Source of the DNA: Rhodococcus spelaei
GTDB lineage: Bacteria; Actinomycetota; Actinomycetes; Mycobacteriales; Mycobacteriaceae
Assembly: GCF_006704125.1 (NCBI RefSeq)
Contig: NZ_VIGH01000002.1
Coordinates: forward strand, 62,001 to 126,000
Reading direction: 5' to 3'
DNA length: 64,000 bases
Positions within the stretch are counted from its first letter, which is position 1. Each line of letters begins with the position of its first letter. The position numbers and the translations under genes were made by a program. Below are positions 1 to 9,021 of this stretch, piece by piece. The notes beneath the pieces are model-generated. The model saw nothing but the letters and a program-made list of their open reading frames with translations. It ran no database searches and was not told the origin of the DNA.

Positions 1-847
1 GGACTCCGCCGACGTGTATCGGCGGTTCGACGACGGGGAGATCGTGGGCACCGACGGCCGTCCGATCGGTCGCGGCACGGCGCTGGGCGCTCACCAATTC
101 GTCTGGTACTACCGCGATCTGCCGGCGGAGGACCCGATTCCGTTCCACGAGGAGATCCTGCACGTCGACGACGACCTCGTCGTGATCGACAAGCCGCACT
201 TCCTCCCGACCACCCCGAGCGGGCGCTACCTGCGTGAGTCGGCGCTCGTCCGATTGCGGACCCGCCTCGACAACCCGGACCTGACGCCGATCCATCGGCT
301 CGACCGTGCGACCGCCGGCCTGGTGATGTTCTCGGCCCGTCCCGCGACGCGCGGCGCATACCAATCGCTGTTCGAGAAGCGGGAGGTCGTGAAGGTCTAC
401 GAGGCGGTGTCGGCGCGACCGCCCAGGTGGAACCCGGACGCACCGGCGCTCGCCGGGCGCGCCGTCCCCCTCGTCCACCGCAACCACATCGCGTCGCGGC
501 GCGGCCAGTTGCGGGTCGTCGTCGACGACGTCCGCGAGCCCAACGCCGAGACGGCGGTCGAGGTGCACGGGACCGGCGTGAGTACCTCCGGACGTGCCGT
601 GCTGCGCACGGTCCTGCGTCCACACACCGGACGGATGCACCAGTTGCGCGTGCATCTGGCAGCGCTCGGCGTCGGGATCCTGGGCGACCGTTTGTATCCC
701 GATCTGCTGCCCGAGGCGCCGGACGACCATGGTCTCCCACTCCAATTGCTCGCGCGGGAACTGGAATTCACCGATCCGCTGTCGGGGATGCCGCGGAGGT
801 TCGTCACCCACCGGACGTTGAGCGAGGCGCCCGTGCGGGCGCGCTGA
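1..847 (+). CDS. RluA-family pseudouridine synthase (5' truncated by window edge)
   Basis: RNA pseudouridine synthase of the RluA/RsuA superfamily, which isomerises uridine in rRNA or tRNA. The frame is open from base 2. The first in-frame start candidate (GTG at 14) lies inside what looks like an S4-like N-terminal region, so the true start is probably outside the window. Counted from that GTG, the catalytic motif HRLDRATAG is at residues 94-102 with the nucleophilic Asp at 97, followed by the HTGRMHQLRVHL segment typical of the fold. Substrate specificity cannot be told from sequence. It stands alone upstream of a DUF222 gene. Confidence 0.85.
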   Translation, partial: DSADVYRRFDDGEIVGTDGRPIGRGTALGAHQFVWYYRDLPAEDPIPFHEEILHVDDDLVVIDKPHFLPTTPSGRYLRESALVRLRTRLDNPDLTPIHRLDRATAGLVMFSARPATRGAYQSLFEKREVVKVYEAVSARPPRWNPDAPALAGRAVPLVHRNHIASRRGQLRVVVDDVREPNAETAVEVHGTGVSTSGRAVLRTVLRPHTGRMHQLRVHLAALGVGILGDRLYPDLLPEAPDDHGLPLQLLARELEFTDPLSGMPRRFVTHRTLSEAPVRAR

Positions 848-907
848 CGCCACCGGAAATTCTCGGAACCACCGAATCTGTCGGTGGCACTCGGTACAAT
901 CGAACAC

Positions 908-2203
908 ATGAGCGAACCGAGGGCGAGGAGCCAGTCGGTCACGGCCGCCGCGGTGGAACGGTGGATCAGCCGCCTCGCCGACGCGGACGGCCCCGACGAG
1001 CAACCCGAGCGCATCGACCTGCTCCGAGCTCTCGAACGACTCACCTGCGCTGCGGCCGGCCTTCAGGCTCAAGTCACCTCCGATTTTGCGACGCACCAAC
1101 GCCACGCGGCCACCGCCGCGGGAGTGGCACGCGAACGTCGGGATCGGGGCATCGCCTCGCAGATCGCGCTGGCCCGCCGCGAGTCCCCGCACCGCGGCGG
1201 CATCCATCTCGGTCTGGCCACCGCACTCACCTCCGAGCTTCCACACACCCTCGCCGCGCTGCGCGGAGGGTGGATCACCGAGTGGCGCGCTACCCAGATT
1301 GCCCGCGAAACCGCGTGCGTCTCAGCCGAAGACCGAGCCGAGATCGACCGGAAGCTCGCTGCCGATCCCGAACGACTCGAGAAGATGAGCGACAAGGATG
1401 CTGTCGCCACAGCGCGACAGATGGCGTACGAGGCGGACAAGCAGGTCTGGGTCCGGCGGAAGGCCAAGGCGCACTCCGAGCGGCGGGTGTCGATCCGCCC
1501 GGCCCCGGACACGATGGCCTACGTGACGGCGCTGCTCCCCATGGCGGAGGGCGTCGCCTGCTACGCGGCCCTCTCGGCGGCGGCCGCGGCGGCAACCGCC
1601 ACCGGCGACGAGCGGACCCGCGGGCAGATCATGGCGGACACCCTCGTCGCCCGCATCGTCACCTCATCGACCGACGACACCGCCGCACCGACGACACCGG
1701 TTCGAGTGCACCTGACGGTGTCCGATCGCACGCTGTTCGGTGGCGGCGACGAGGCGGCACACGTCCGCGGCTACGGACCGATTCCCGCAGACGTGGCACG
1801 GGAACTCGTCCATGCCGCCGCGACCGCCGGTGTGGCCGAGCTTCGCCGGGTCTACACGCGGCCGGATACCGGCGCGGTGGTCGCCATGGACCGCAGCACC
1901 CGCCTGTTCCCCCCTTCCCTGGCCGAGTTGATCCGGCTCCGCGACCCCGTCTGCCGCACGCCGTGGTGCGATGCGCCCGTGCGGCACATCGACCACATCC
2001 ACCCCGCCGCCGCCGATGGACCGACCAGCTTCGAGAACGGCCAGGGCCTGTGCGAGGCGTGCAACTACGCCAAACAGTCACCCGGATGGGCCGCCGAAGC
2101 ACTCGACTCCCCCGACGGCAGACATCGAGTCCGAATCACGACCCCCACCGGACACATTCATCACAGTCTCGCGCCGCCCGCACCGAGACCGGCCGTCGCG
2201 TGA
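908..2203 (+). CDS. DUF222 / HNH endonuclease-domain protein (13E12-repeat type)
   Basis: A 431-residue protein of the actinobacterial DUF222-HNH family, related to the REP13E12 proteins of mycobacteria, often multicopy, with no firmly established role. The long N-terminal part is the alpha-helical DUF222 region. The C-terminal third carries an HNH nuclease module, with HIDHIHP as the histidine box and two paired cysteines (CRTPWC and CEAC) that can bind zinc. The ATG at 908 is preferred over an in-frame GTG at 884 because the upstream residues do not look like the family. Such genes are often duplicated, so this copy could take part in gene conversion; no mobile-element ends are visible. Confidence 0.85.
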   Translation: MSEPRARSQSVTAAAVERWISRLADADGPDEQPERIDLLRALERLTCAAAGLQAQVTSDFATHQRHAATAAGVARERRDRGIASQIALARRESPHRGGIHLGLATALTSELPHTLAALRGGWITEWRATQIARETACVSAEDRAEIDRKLAADPERLEKMSDKDAVATARQMAYEADKQVWVRRKAKAHSERRVSIRPAPDTMAYVTALLPMAEGVACYAALSAAAAAATATGDERTRGQIMADTLVARIVTSSTDDTAAPTTPVRVHLTVSDRTLFGGGDEAAHVRGYGPIPADVARELVHAAATAGVAELRRVYTRPDTGAVVAMDRSTRLFPPSLAELIRLRDPVCRTPWCDAPVRHIDHIHPAAADGPTSFENGQGLCEACNYAKQSPGWAAEALDSPDGRHRVRITTPTGHIHHSLAPPAPRPAVA

Positions 2204-2226
2204 CCGCCAGCACTTAACCTTGTCCC

Positions 2227-2796
2227 ATGGCCAACTCGAATGCGGAACACCTGCATCCCGGATCCCTCGACGAGTGGCACGTGTGGCTGCGTGACAATCA
2301 CCACGAATCCGACGGCGTATGGCTTGTGTTCTGGCGCAAGGAGTCCGGTAATGCTCCGCTCGACTACGACCAGGTGGTGCGGGAGGCGCTGTGCTGGGGA
2401 TGGGTCGACGGGCACACCCGGACCATCGACGAGCATCGACGGGGCATGTGGTTCACCCGGCGCGGCCGCAACAGCGCATGGGCCGCGTCCAACAAGGCGC
2501 GCGTGACCGACCTGCTCGCCGAGGGACGGATGCAGCCGGCCGGGCAAGCCGTCATCGACGACGCCAAACAGCGTGGCCTGTGGACGCTGCTCGACGACGC
2601 CGAGGCACTCGTCGAGTCACCGGAACTCGCGGCGGCTCTCGACGCGGAGCCACAGGCCCGCACCCACTGGGACGCATGGCCGCCGAGTGTCCGCAAGTTC
2701 GCGCTCAGCCAGATCGCGTTCGCCAAGCAACCCGCAACCAAGACCAAACGAATCGCCGGCATCGTCGAGAAGGCCGCCCGCAACGAGCGGCCGTGA
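2227..2796 (+). CDS. YdeI/OmpD-associated family protein
   Basis: A 189-residue soluble protein resembling the YdeI/OmpD-associated (bacteriocin-protection-like) family. Visible family features are the N-terminal WHVWLRDNH and VWLVFWRKESG segments, the central WGWVDGHTR block, and the lysine/arginine-rich tail after WPPSVRKFALSQI. Members occur widely in soil bacteria and have been linked to stress or antimicrobial-peptide resistance, but the biochemical activity is unknown. It begins 23 nt after the DUF222 gene and faces ychF. Confidence 0.75.
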   Translation: MANSNAEHLHPGSLDEWHVWLRDNHHESDGVWLVFWRKESGNAPLDYDQVVREALCWGWVDGHTRTIDEHRRGMWFTRRGRNSAWAASNKARVTDLLAEGRMQPAGQAVIDDAKQRGLWTLLDDAEALVESPELAAALDAEPQARTHWDAWPPSVRKFALSQIAFAKQPATKTKRIAGIVEKAARNERP

Positions 2797-2814
2797 CCTC
2801 ACCCCGACGAGGGG

Positions 2815-3894
2815 CTACACGTTGAAGCGGAACTCCACCACGTCCCCGTCGACCATGACGTAGTCCTTGCCCTCCATGCGCACCTTGCCGGCGGCCTTGG
2901 CGGCGTTCATGGAACCTGCAGCAACGAGGTCGTCGAAGGACACGATCTCGGCCTTGATGAAGCCGCGCTCGAAGTCGGTGTGGATGACGCCGGCCGCCTG
3001 CGGGGCGGTGTCGCCCTTGTGGATGGTCCAGGCGCGCGACTCCTTGGGGCCCGCGGTCAGGTAGGTCTGCAGCCCGAGGGTGTGGAAGCCGGTCCGGGCG
3101 AGCGCGTGCAGGCCGGGCTCGGACTGGCCGATCGAGTCGAGCATCTCCTGACGGTCTTCCTCGTCCAGCTCGAGCAGCTCCTGCTCGACCTTCGCGTCGA
3201 GGAACACCGCGTCGGCGGGGGCGACGGACGCGCGCAGTTCGGCGACCTTCGCCTCGTCGGTGAGCACGGCCTCGTCGGCGTTGAAGACGTAGAGGAAGGG
3301 CTTGGTGGTGAGCAGGCTCAGCTCACGCAGCAGCGAGAAGTCCAGCTTGTCCTTGACGCTGAACAGGGTCTTGCCCTCGTCGAGGAAGGCCTGAGCCTTG
3401 AGCGCCTCCTCGTGCAGCGGCTTGAACTCCTTGTTCTTCTTCGCTTCCTTCTCCAGGCGCGGGAGGGCCTTCTCCAGCGTCTGCATGTCGGCGATGACGA
3501 GCTCGGTCTCGATCACCTCGATGTCCGAGGCGGGGTCGACGCGACCATCGACGTGCACCACGTCGTCGTCGGCGAACACGCGAACGACCTGACAGATGGC
3601 GTCGGCCTCGCGGATGTTGGCGAGGAACTTGTTGCCCAGGCCGGCGCCCTCGGAGGCGCCCTTGACGATGCCGGCGATGTCGACGAAGGACACGGTCGCG
3701 GGCAGGATGCGCTCGGAACCGAAGATCTCGGCCAGCTTGACCAGCCGCTCGTCCGGCAGCTCGACCAGGCCGACGTTGGGCTCGATGGTCGCGAACGGGT
3801 AGTTCGCGGCCAGTACGTCGTTGTTGGTCAGCGCGTTGAAGAGGGTGGACTTGCCGACGTTGGGCAGTCCGACGATTCCGAGGGTAAGGCTCAC
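2815..3894 (-). CDS. ychF: Redox-regulated ribosome-binding ATPase YchF (Obg family)
   Basis: A 359-residue P-loop protein with the standard YchF length. The G1 motif GLPNVGKS is at residues 9-16, and the C-terminal TGS domain ends in the characteristic [17 protein letters not shown]. YchF prefers ATP to GTP and associates with ribosomes; in several bacteria it dampens the oxidative-stress response. It starts at a GTG and lies downstream of the dispanin-like gene on the same strand. It is the ortholog of Rv1112. Confidence 0.97.
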   Translation of the reverse strand: MSLTLGIVGLPNVGKSTLFNALTNNDVLAANYPFATIEPNVGLVELPDERLVKLAEIFGSERILPATVSFVDIAGIVKGASEGAGLGNKFLANIREADAICQVVRVFADDDVVHVDGRVDPASDIEVIETELVIADMQTLEKALPRLEKEAKKNKEFKPLHEEALKAQAFLDEGKTLFSVKDKLDFSLLRELSLLTTKPFLYVFNADEAVLTDEAKVAELRASVAPADAVFLDAKVEQELLELDEEDRQEMLDSIGQSEPGLHALARTGFHTLGLQTYLTAGPKESRAWTIHKGDTAPQAAGVIHTDFERGFIKAEIVSFDDLVAAGSMNAAKAAGKVRMEGKDYVMVDGDVVEFRFNV

Positions 3895-3910
3895 GGTCTC
3901 CAGAGTCTAC

Positions 3911-3943
3911 GGACCGACGTGCGCCGTGTGGTCACGCCGGTCC
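3911..3943 (-). terminator. Weak hairpin between dispanin-like gene and ychF
   Basis: An imperfect inverted repeat: GGACCG at 3911-3916 pairs with CGGTCC at 3938-3943, with GTG/CAC continuing inside. It sits 22 nt past the stop of the dispanin-like gene and 17 nt before ychF, so it could be an attenuator or terminator. There is no T-tract; the call is tentative. Confidence 0.35.
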
Positions 3944-3964
3944 GCGGAACTCCCCGATCGCGAC

Positions 3965-4369
3965 TCAGTACGTGCTGTTCGCGGCGTTGACCGCGACGAT
4001 GATGACCACGATATAGAAGAGAATGAACAGGACGAACAGCCCAGCAAAGACCCCCAGCGCGATCTTGCCGAGCTGCTTGGTGCGGTCCGATGCGTACTGC
4101 GCGCCCTGGTAGTCGCCGAGTGCCCACTTCGGGTACACCGACGACGAGTGGTTGAACGCGGCGAAGGCCAGCGGCCAGAAGAAGATGACGGCGGCGGCAG
4201 CCCAACCGGCGTTCGTCGGCGGCAACATCGGGGCGCCGTACTGCGGCGCCGGACCGGGCATCGGCGGCTGGCCGGGCACGGGCTGCTGACCCGTCGCGGG
4301 CTGCTGGTACTGCGGGTACGCGGGCGCTCCGTAGTACGGCGTCGGGCTCGAAGTGTCAGGTTCTGTCAT
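3965..4369 (-). CDS. Dispanin/CD225-like two-helix membrane protein
   Basis: A 134-residue protein. Residues 1-52 are a Pro/Gln/Gly-rich, Tyr-containing cytoplasmic tail. A first hydrophobic helix runs over about 53-71 and a second over about 104-127. The segment between them, with LGDYQGAQYASDRTKQL, matches the conserved loop of CD225/dispanin proteins (the superfamily of eukaryotic IFITMs). The bacterial role is unknown, probably at the membrane. The ATG start has a G-rich ribosome-binding site (ggggg) 4-5 nt upstream. Confidence 0.7.
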   Translation of the reverse strand: MTEPDTSSPTPYYGAPAYPQYQQPATGQQPVPGQPPMPGPAPQYGAPMLPPTNAGWAAAAVIFFWPLAFAAFNHSSSVYPKWALGDYQGAQYASDRTKQLGKIALGVFAGLFVLFILFYIVVIIVAVNAANSTY

Positions 4370-4452
4370 GGTTCCCCCCTCGGGATGCGTGGTTACGGCG
4401 CAGCAACCATACCCACGGGCGAGCCGAACCGGCTGACCGCGAACGCAGACCG

Positions 4453-5037
4453 TCAGCCCTGGGCCGGCTTGCGGGCGACGGTCACCGCCCAGTCGGCACC
4501 CTCACGCCAGGGCCGCAGGTCCCAGGTCGCGAAGCGATGCTCGACCACGAATCCCGTTGCCACGAGGTCTGCATCGAACTCCTCGACCGTGTACCGGTAG
4601 TCGGTGGCGAACCCGGTGACGAACACACCACCGGGAACCAGATGATCCGAGAACCCCTGCAGCACAGCGCGTTCGGTACCCGACTCGAGGAAGATCATCA
4701 CGTTGCCCGCGGCGATGATCGCGTCGAACCGAGGCACCGGCAGCTCCAGCTCCGACAGGTCTGCCCGCACGACAGTCAGCCCCGGCTGCGTCGCGGCGAC
4801 CTCGAGGAGAACGGGGTCGAGGTCCACGGCCGTCACCGAGTGTCCGCGCCGCGCCAGTTCGGCCCCGACTCGCCCGGTCCCACATCCCGCGTCGAGCACC
4901 CTCGATCCACGCCCGATCACCGTGTCGAGCATCCGCGCCTCGCCGTGCAGATCGGCGCCCTGCGCGTCGAGCTCCTCGAACCTGAGCACGTAGTCGCGCG
5001 ACTGCGCCTCGCTGCGTTCACTTTCCCATCTCGTCAC
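4453..5037 (-). CDS. Class I SAM-dependent methyltransferase
   Basis: A Rossmann-fold methyltransferase. The SAM-binding motif I is VLDAGCGTGRVGAEL, followed by VTAVDLDPVLL (acidic ribose-binding residue) and a post-motif FDAIIAAGN. The substrate is not predictable. The frame stays open upstream to 5157, but the methyltransferase homology starts near VTRWESERSE. I therefore place the start at the GTG ending at 5037 (194 aa). No Shine-Dalgarno sequence precedes it, and a -10-like TAGTCT lies about 7 nt upstream, so a leaderless transcript is possible. Confidence 0.8.
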   Translation of the reverse strand: MTRWESERSEAQSRDYVLRFEELDAQGADLHGEARMLDTVIGRGSRVLDAGCGTGRVGAELARRGHSVTAVDLDPVLLEVAATQPGLTVVRADLSELELPVPRFDAIIAAGNVMIFLESGTERAVLQGFSDHLVPGGVFVTGFATDYRYTVEEFDADLVATGFVVEHRFATWDLRPWREGADWAVTVARKPAQG

Positions 5038-5201
5038 ATTGTTCAGACTATGTTCAGATTCCGCCCGACCGTGCAGCGGACGTCGCGAGTTCCACGTAGT
5101 GTTCGACGAGGGACGCGGGGGGGCTTCAATTGTGGGGCTGCCCAGCGGATCACCCAATTCATGCGCTTCACCGACGATGTACCTCCGAAAGGGGAATCAC
5201 T
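5038..5201. promoter_or_regulatory. Divergent intergenic region, methyltransferase / lectin-LysM gene
   Basis: 164 bp between two divergent genes. Near the methyltransferase start it contains two direct copies of TGTTCAGA (within 5039-5060), 10 bp apart, which could be regulator half-sites or part of a minus-strand promoter. The strong ribosome-binding site GAAAGGGG (5187-5194) serves the rightward gene. No further ORF was found. Confidence 0.4.
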
Positions 5202-5774
5202 GTGGCGAACACCTTGCAGGCGGGTTCGGGTCTCACGGCCGGTCAGTCGCTCACCTCCGACAACGGCGCATACACCCTCACGCTCCAGGACGACGGCAAC
5301 CTCGTCCTGGGTGAGAACGGAAATGCGGTGTGGGCGAGCAAGACCAACGGCAAGTCCGTAGTCAAGGCGGACCTGCAGGACGACGGCAACTTCGTGCTGT
5401 ACACCGAGGGCAACGACGCCGTCTGGGCCTCGCAGACGTCCGGCAACTCGGGCGTGCGCCTGGTGCTGCAGGACGACCGCAACGTCGTGCTGTACGCGGG
5501 CGACAACGCGGTGTGGTCGACGGACACCGTCACCGACACCCCGGCCGAGGCGCCCGCACCGGAGCCCGAGCCGGCGCCGGCCGAGCCTGCCGCCGCCGAG
5601 GCGCCGCCGGCTCCCGCCGCTCAGACCTACACGATCGAGAGTGGCGACACCCTCTGGGATCTGGCGCAGCGCTTCTACGGCGACGGCAACCAGTTCCAGA
5701 AGATCGCCGACGCGAACGGCATCCCGAATCCGGACGCGATCAACGTCGGACAGGTCCTGACCATCCCGGCCTAG
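5202..5774 (+). CDS. Bulb-type (B-)lectin domain protein with C-terminal LysM
   Basis: A 190-residue two-domain protein. Residues 1-110 form three beta-prism lectin repeats. The mannose-binding consensus QxDxNxVxY is intact in repeat 2 (59-67) and repeat 3 (90-98) and degenerate in repeat 1 (29-37, final Tyr replaced by Gly). A Pro/Ala/Glu linker spans about 112-141, followed by a LysM peptidoglycan-binding module (142-189, starting YTIESGDTLWDLA). The GTG at 5202 is chosen because GAAAGGGG lies 7 nt upstream; a longer frame from 5130 lacks support. No signal peptide is visible, which is odd for a sugar- and peptidoglycan-binding protein. Mycobacterial lectins of this architecture have been described (recalled). 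Confidence 0.85.
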   Translation: MANTLQAGSGLTAGQSLTSDNGAYTLTLQDDGNLVLGENGNAVWASKTNGKSVVKADLQDDGNFVLYTEGNDAVWASQTSGNSGVRLVLQDDRNVVLYAGDNAVWSTDTVTDTPAEAPAPEPEPAPAEPAAAEAPPAPAAQTYTIESGDTLWDLAQRFYGDGNQFQKIADANGIPNPDAINVGQVLTIPA

Positions 5775-5785
5775 ACACTGTCTAC

Positions 5786-5820
5786 ACGGCGGCCCCGCCC
5801 ATTCCGGCCGGGGTCGCCGT
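5786..5820 (+). terminator. Hairpin terminator after lectin-LysM gene
   Basis: A 12-bp stem with one mismatch (ACGGCGGCCCCG at 5786-5797, CGGGGTCGCCGT at 5809-5820) and an 11-nt loop, 12 nt after the stop codon. There is no T-run, as is common in high-GC actinobacteria. Confidence 0.7.
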
Positions 5821-5879
5821 GGTGTCTCCCGACCTGGTGAACGTCCGGAGGGCATGATGGTGACCGAAGGGAGTGCACC

Positions 5880-7457
5880 GTGATTCGATGGCTGATCGTT
5901 GCCGGAGTGTGGGTGGTCGGCCTCGGGGCTGCGGCGCTCGCGATTGCCGTCGGGGCAGGCTGGTGGGTGCTGGCACTGCCGGTTCTCGCCCTCGCGGCAC
6001 TCGGCTCCTGGGATCTGACCCAGCGCCGTCACAGCGTGCTGCGCAACTACCCGATCCTCGGCCACGCCCGCTTCCTGCTCGAGAAGGTCCGCCCCGAGAT
6101 ACAGCAGTACTTCATCGAATCATCAACGGACGGAACACCGTTCGACCGGGAGACCCGCGACCTGGTGTACGAGCGAGCCAAGGGCGTCAAGGACGCCGAG
6201 CCATTCGGCACCGAGCGGGACGTGTACGCGCCCGGCTACGAGTTCTTCACCCACTCCCTGCGTGCGCGACGTCCCGACGAGGCGACCCCGACCGTCCGAC
6301 TCGGCGGTCCCGACTGCACCCGGCCGTACGACATCGCGATGCTCAACGTCTCCGCGATGAGTTTCGGCTCGCTGTCCGCCACCGCCATCGAGGCGCTCAA
6401 CGCCGGCGCGGCGCGCGGCGGCTTCGCGCACGACACCGGCGAGGGCGGTATCAGCCCGTACCACCGCAAACCCGGCGGCGACCTGATCTGGGAGATCGGC
6501 TCCGGCTACTTCGGATGTCGCACCGCGGAGGGCCGTTTCGACCCGGACGCGTTTGCCGCCAAGGCCGTCGACGATCAGGTCAAGGCGATCTCGATCAAGC
6601 TCTCGCAGGGTGCCAAGCCGGGCCACGGCGGCGTGCTCCCCGGGGTGAAGGTCAGCCGCGAGATCGCCGAGACCCGCGGCGTTCCGGTCGGCAAAACGGT
6701 GATCTCCCCGCCCGCGCACAGCGCGTTCGACACCCCGGACGGGCTGGTCGACTTCATCGTCACGCTGCGCACCCTCTCGGGCGGGAAGCCGGTGGGCTTC
6801 AAGTTGTGCGTCGGTTCGCGGATCGAGTTCCTCGGGATCTGCAAGGCGATGATCGCGCGCGGCGTCACTGCAGACTTCGTCATCGTCGACGGCGCCGAGG
6901 GCGGCACGGGCGCAGCGCCGTCGGAGTACGAGGACCACATGGGCATGCCGCTGACCGAGGGACTGATGCTCGTGCACAACGCACTGGTCGGATCGGGTCT
7001 GCGGGACCGGATCAAGATCGGTGCGTCCGGGAAGGTGGCCAGCGGCAGCGACATCGTCAAACGGATCATCCAGGGCGCCGACTTCACACTGGCCGCGCGG
7101 GCGATGATGTTCGCCGTCGGCTGCATCCAAGCGCAGGCCTGCCACACCAACCACTGCCCCGTCGGCGTCACCACCCAGGACCCGGCACGGTCGCGGGCGC
7201 TCGACGTCCCGGACAAGTCCGCCCGGGTCTACCGGTTCCAGCGCTCGACGGTGGACAGCGCGAAGGAGTTGGTGGGCTCGATGGGCCTCGACAGCTTCGC
7301 CGACCTGCAACCGGCGATGCTCAACCGGCGGATCGACGCACACACCACCCGGACCTACGCCGAACTCTACGAGTGGCTACAGGTCGGCGAACTTCTCGAG
7401 GATCCGCCGCCGGGCTGGCGCAGCGACTGGGTGGACGCCTCCGCGGATCGGTTCTGA
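5880..7457 (+). CDS. Membrane-anchored FMN-binding glutamate synthase-like protein
   Basis: A 525-residue protein. Two hydrophobic helices lie at about residues 4-25 and 28-45. They are followed by the FMN-binding alpha/beta barrel of the glutamate-synthase large-subunit superfamily (NVSAMSFGSLS, GEGGISPYH, GADFTLAARAMMFA). A cysteine cluster in the segment CIQAQACHTNHCPVG is consistent with the 3Fe-4S site of that fold. It lacks the glutamine amidotransferase domain of GltB, so it is a stand-alone oxidoreductase domain of unknown substrate. The GTG start has AAGGGAG about 7 nt upstream. Confidence 0.85.
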   Translation: MIRWLIVAGVWVVGLGAAALAIAVGAGWWVLALPVLALAALGSWDLTQRRHSVLRNYPILGHARFLLEKVRPEIQQYFIESSTDGTPFDRETRDLVYERAKGVKDAEPFGTERDVYAPGYEFFTHSLRARRPDEATPTVRLGGPDCTRPYDIAMLNVSAMSFGSLSATAIEALNAGAARGGFAHDTGEGGISPYHRKPGGDLIWEIGSGYFGCRTAEGRFDPDAFAAKAVDDQVKAISIKLSQGAKPGHGGVLPGVKVSREIAETRGVPVGKTVISPPAHSAFDTPDGLVDFIVTLRTLSGGKPVGFKLCVGSRIEFLGICKAMIARGVTADFVIVDGAEGGTGAAPSEYEDHMGMPLTEGLMLVHNALVGSGLRDRIKIGASGKVASGSDIVKRIIQGADFTLAARAMMFAVGCIQAQACHTNHCPVGVTTQDPARSRALDVPDKSARVYRFQRSTVDSAKELVGSMGLDSFADLQPAMLNRRIDAHTTRTYAELYEWLQVGELLEDPPPGWRSDWVDASADRF

Positions 7458-7518
7458 CGCCACCGCGATGTCCGATTCCCGCTAGCGCGATGGTCGCGTG
7501 GCTGCCAGAGTGGAGTTC

Positions 7519-9021
7519 GTGACCGCCCCCTACCTGGACTTCGACCGCTGCTACCGCGCCGTGTCGTCCCGAGACGCCCGCTTCGACGGGCAGTTCATCA
7601 CGGCCGTGCGGACCACCGGGATCTACTGCAGGCCCTCCTGCCCGGCGATCACCCCCAAGCCGGGCAACGTCACCTTCCTGCCCACCGCGGCCGCCGCCCA
7701 GCAGGCCGGCTACCGCGCCTGCCGTCGCTGCCTGCCCGACGCCGCGCCCGGGTCACCGTTGTGGAACGTCCGCTCCGACCTCGCCGCCCGCGCGATGCGG
7801 TTGATCTCCGACGGCGCCGTCGAGCGCGGTGGCGTCGACGCCCTCTCCGCCTCGTTGGGTTACTCGTCCCGCCAGCTCACGCGGACCCTGACTGCCGAAC
7901 TCGGTGCCGGTCCGCTCGCGTTGGCCCGGGCGCACCGCGCGCACACCGCCCGGATCCTGATCCAGACCACCACCATGCCGATGTCCGACATCGCGTTCGC
8001 GGCGGGGTTCTCGAGCATCCGGCAGTTCAACGACACCGTCCGCGAGGTGTTCGCCGCGACGCCGTCGACGATGCGCACCGAGGCCTCCCGGCGCACCCCG
8101 GACGCGCCGCCCGCGACCGGGACGGTGTCACTGCGACTGCCGTATCGCGCCCCGCTCGACCCGACCTGGCTGGCCTGGTTCCTGTCCGGACACGCCGCCA
8201 CCGGCGTCGAACGCTGGTCCGACGGCGAGTACCGCCGCACCCTGCGACTGCCACACGGGACGGGGGTGGTCGCGACGGTCGTGAGCGCGGGGTACGTGCG
8301 CGCCGAGCTGACCCTGGCCGACATGCGCGATCTGGCGCCTGCGGTCGCCCGGCTGCGACACTTGCTGGACCTCGACGCCGATCCCGAGGCGGTGGACGGC
8401 GCGCTGTCGACCGACCCGGCGCTGGCCACGGCCGTCGCCGCTGCGCCCGGCCTGCGCGTGCCCGGCAACGTCGACCCGGCGGAGTTGCTGCTGCGCACCA
8501 TGATCGGTCAGCAGATCTCCCTCGCGGCAGCCGCGACGCACACCGCCAGGTTGGTGTCGGCCCTCGGCGAGCCGGTCGACGACCCGTACCTGACGCACCT
8601 CTTCCCCAGCCCCGCCGCGGTGGCGGCCCGCGGTCGGGAGGTGCTGACCGGCCCCACGGCCCGAGTCGACGCCGTCGTCGGAGTGGCCGAGGCGCTGGCC
8701 GAGGGCACTCTCACTGTGCACGCCGGCCGCACCGCGTCCGACCTCCGCGCGGACCTTCTCTCGCACAAGGGAATCGGACCGTGGACCGCGGACTACGTGG
8801 TGATGCGCACCCTGGCCGACCCCGACATCCTGCTGGGCACAGACCTGGTCGTCCGCCAGGGCGCCCACGAGCTCGGGGTGGACCTCGACGAGGGCGCGCG
8901 CTGGACACCCTGGCGCTCGTACGCGTCGATGCACCTGTGGCGCAGCGCACTTGCCGCGCGCGGCGCCTATCCGAACACTCCCCCACACACTCCCGACCTC
9001 GAACCGGAGGACCTCCGATGA
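7519..9021 (+). CDS. alkA: Ada-type zinc/AraC regulator fused to AlkA 3-methyladenine DNA glycosylase
   Basis: A multidomain alkylation-damage protein of about 500 aa, like Rv1317c. In order: an Ada N-terminal zinc domain (YCRPSC ... CRRC, holding the methyl-accepting Cys), an AraC-type helix-turn-helix (DIAFAAGFSSIRQFNDTVR), an AlkA N-terminal domain, and an HhH-GPD glycosylase domain (LRTMIGQQISLAAA, HKGIGPWTADYVVM with the catalytic Asp further on). It senses methyl-phosphotriesters and excises alkylated bases. The frame opens at a GTG at 7498; the GTG at 7519 fits family N-termini better and has a GGAG close upstream. Its stop overlaps the ogt start by 4 bp, so the two are translationally coupled. 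Confidence 0.9.
   Translation: MTAPYLDFDRCYRAVSSRDARFDGQFITAVRTTGIYCRPSCPAITPKPGNVTFLPTAAAAQQAGYRACRRCLPDAAPGSPLWNVRSDLAARAMRLISDGAVERGGVDALSASLGYSSRQLTRTLTAELGAGPLALARAHRAHTARILIQTTTMPMSDIAFAAGFSSIRQFNDTVREVFAATPSTMRTEASRRTPDAPPATGTVSLRLPYRAPLDPTWLAWFLSGHAATGVERWSDGEYRRTLRLPHGTGVVATVVSAGYVRAELTLADMRDLAPAVARLRHLLDLDADPEAVDGALSTDPALATAVAAAPGLRVPGNVDPAELLLRTMIGQQISLAAAATHTARLVSALGEPVDDPYLTHLFPSPAAVAARGREVLTGPTARVDAVVGVAEALAEGTLTVHAGRTASDLRADLLSHKGIGPWTADYVVMRTLADPDILLGTDLVVRQGAHELGVDLDEGARWTPWRSYASMHLWRSALAARGAYPNTPPHTPDLEPEDLR

Noticed and set aside
908-2203. DUF222/HNH gene as part of an insertion sequence or homing element
   Set aside because: No terminal repeats, target duplication or intron-like flanks; family members are common chromosomal genes.
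3012-3300. Possible overlapping genes within the ychF minus-strand region
   Set aside because: No ribosome-binding site or family resemblance.
2980-3990. A 336-codon plus-strand open frame opposite ychF
   Set aside because: Low-complexity Leu/Val/Gly/Asp composition and exact complement to the conserved YchF coding sequence.
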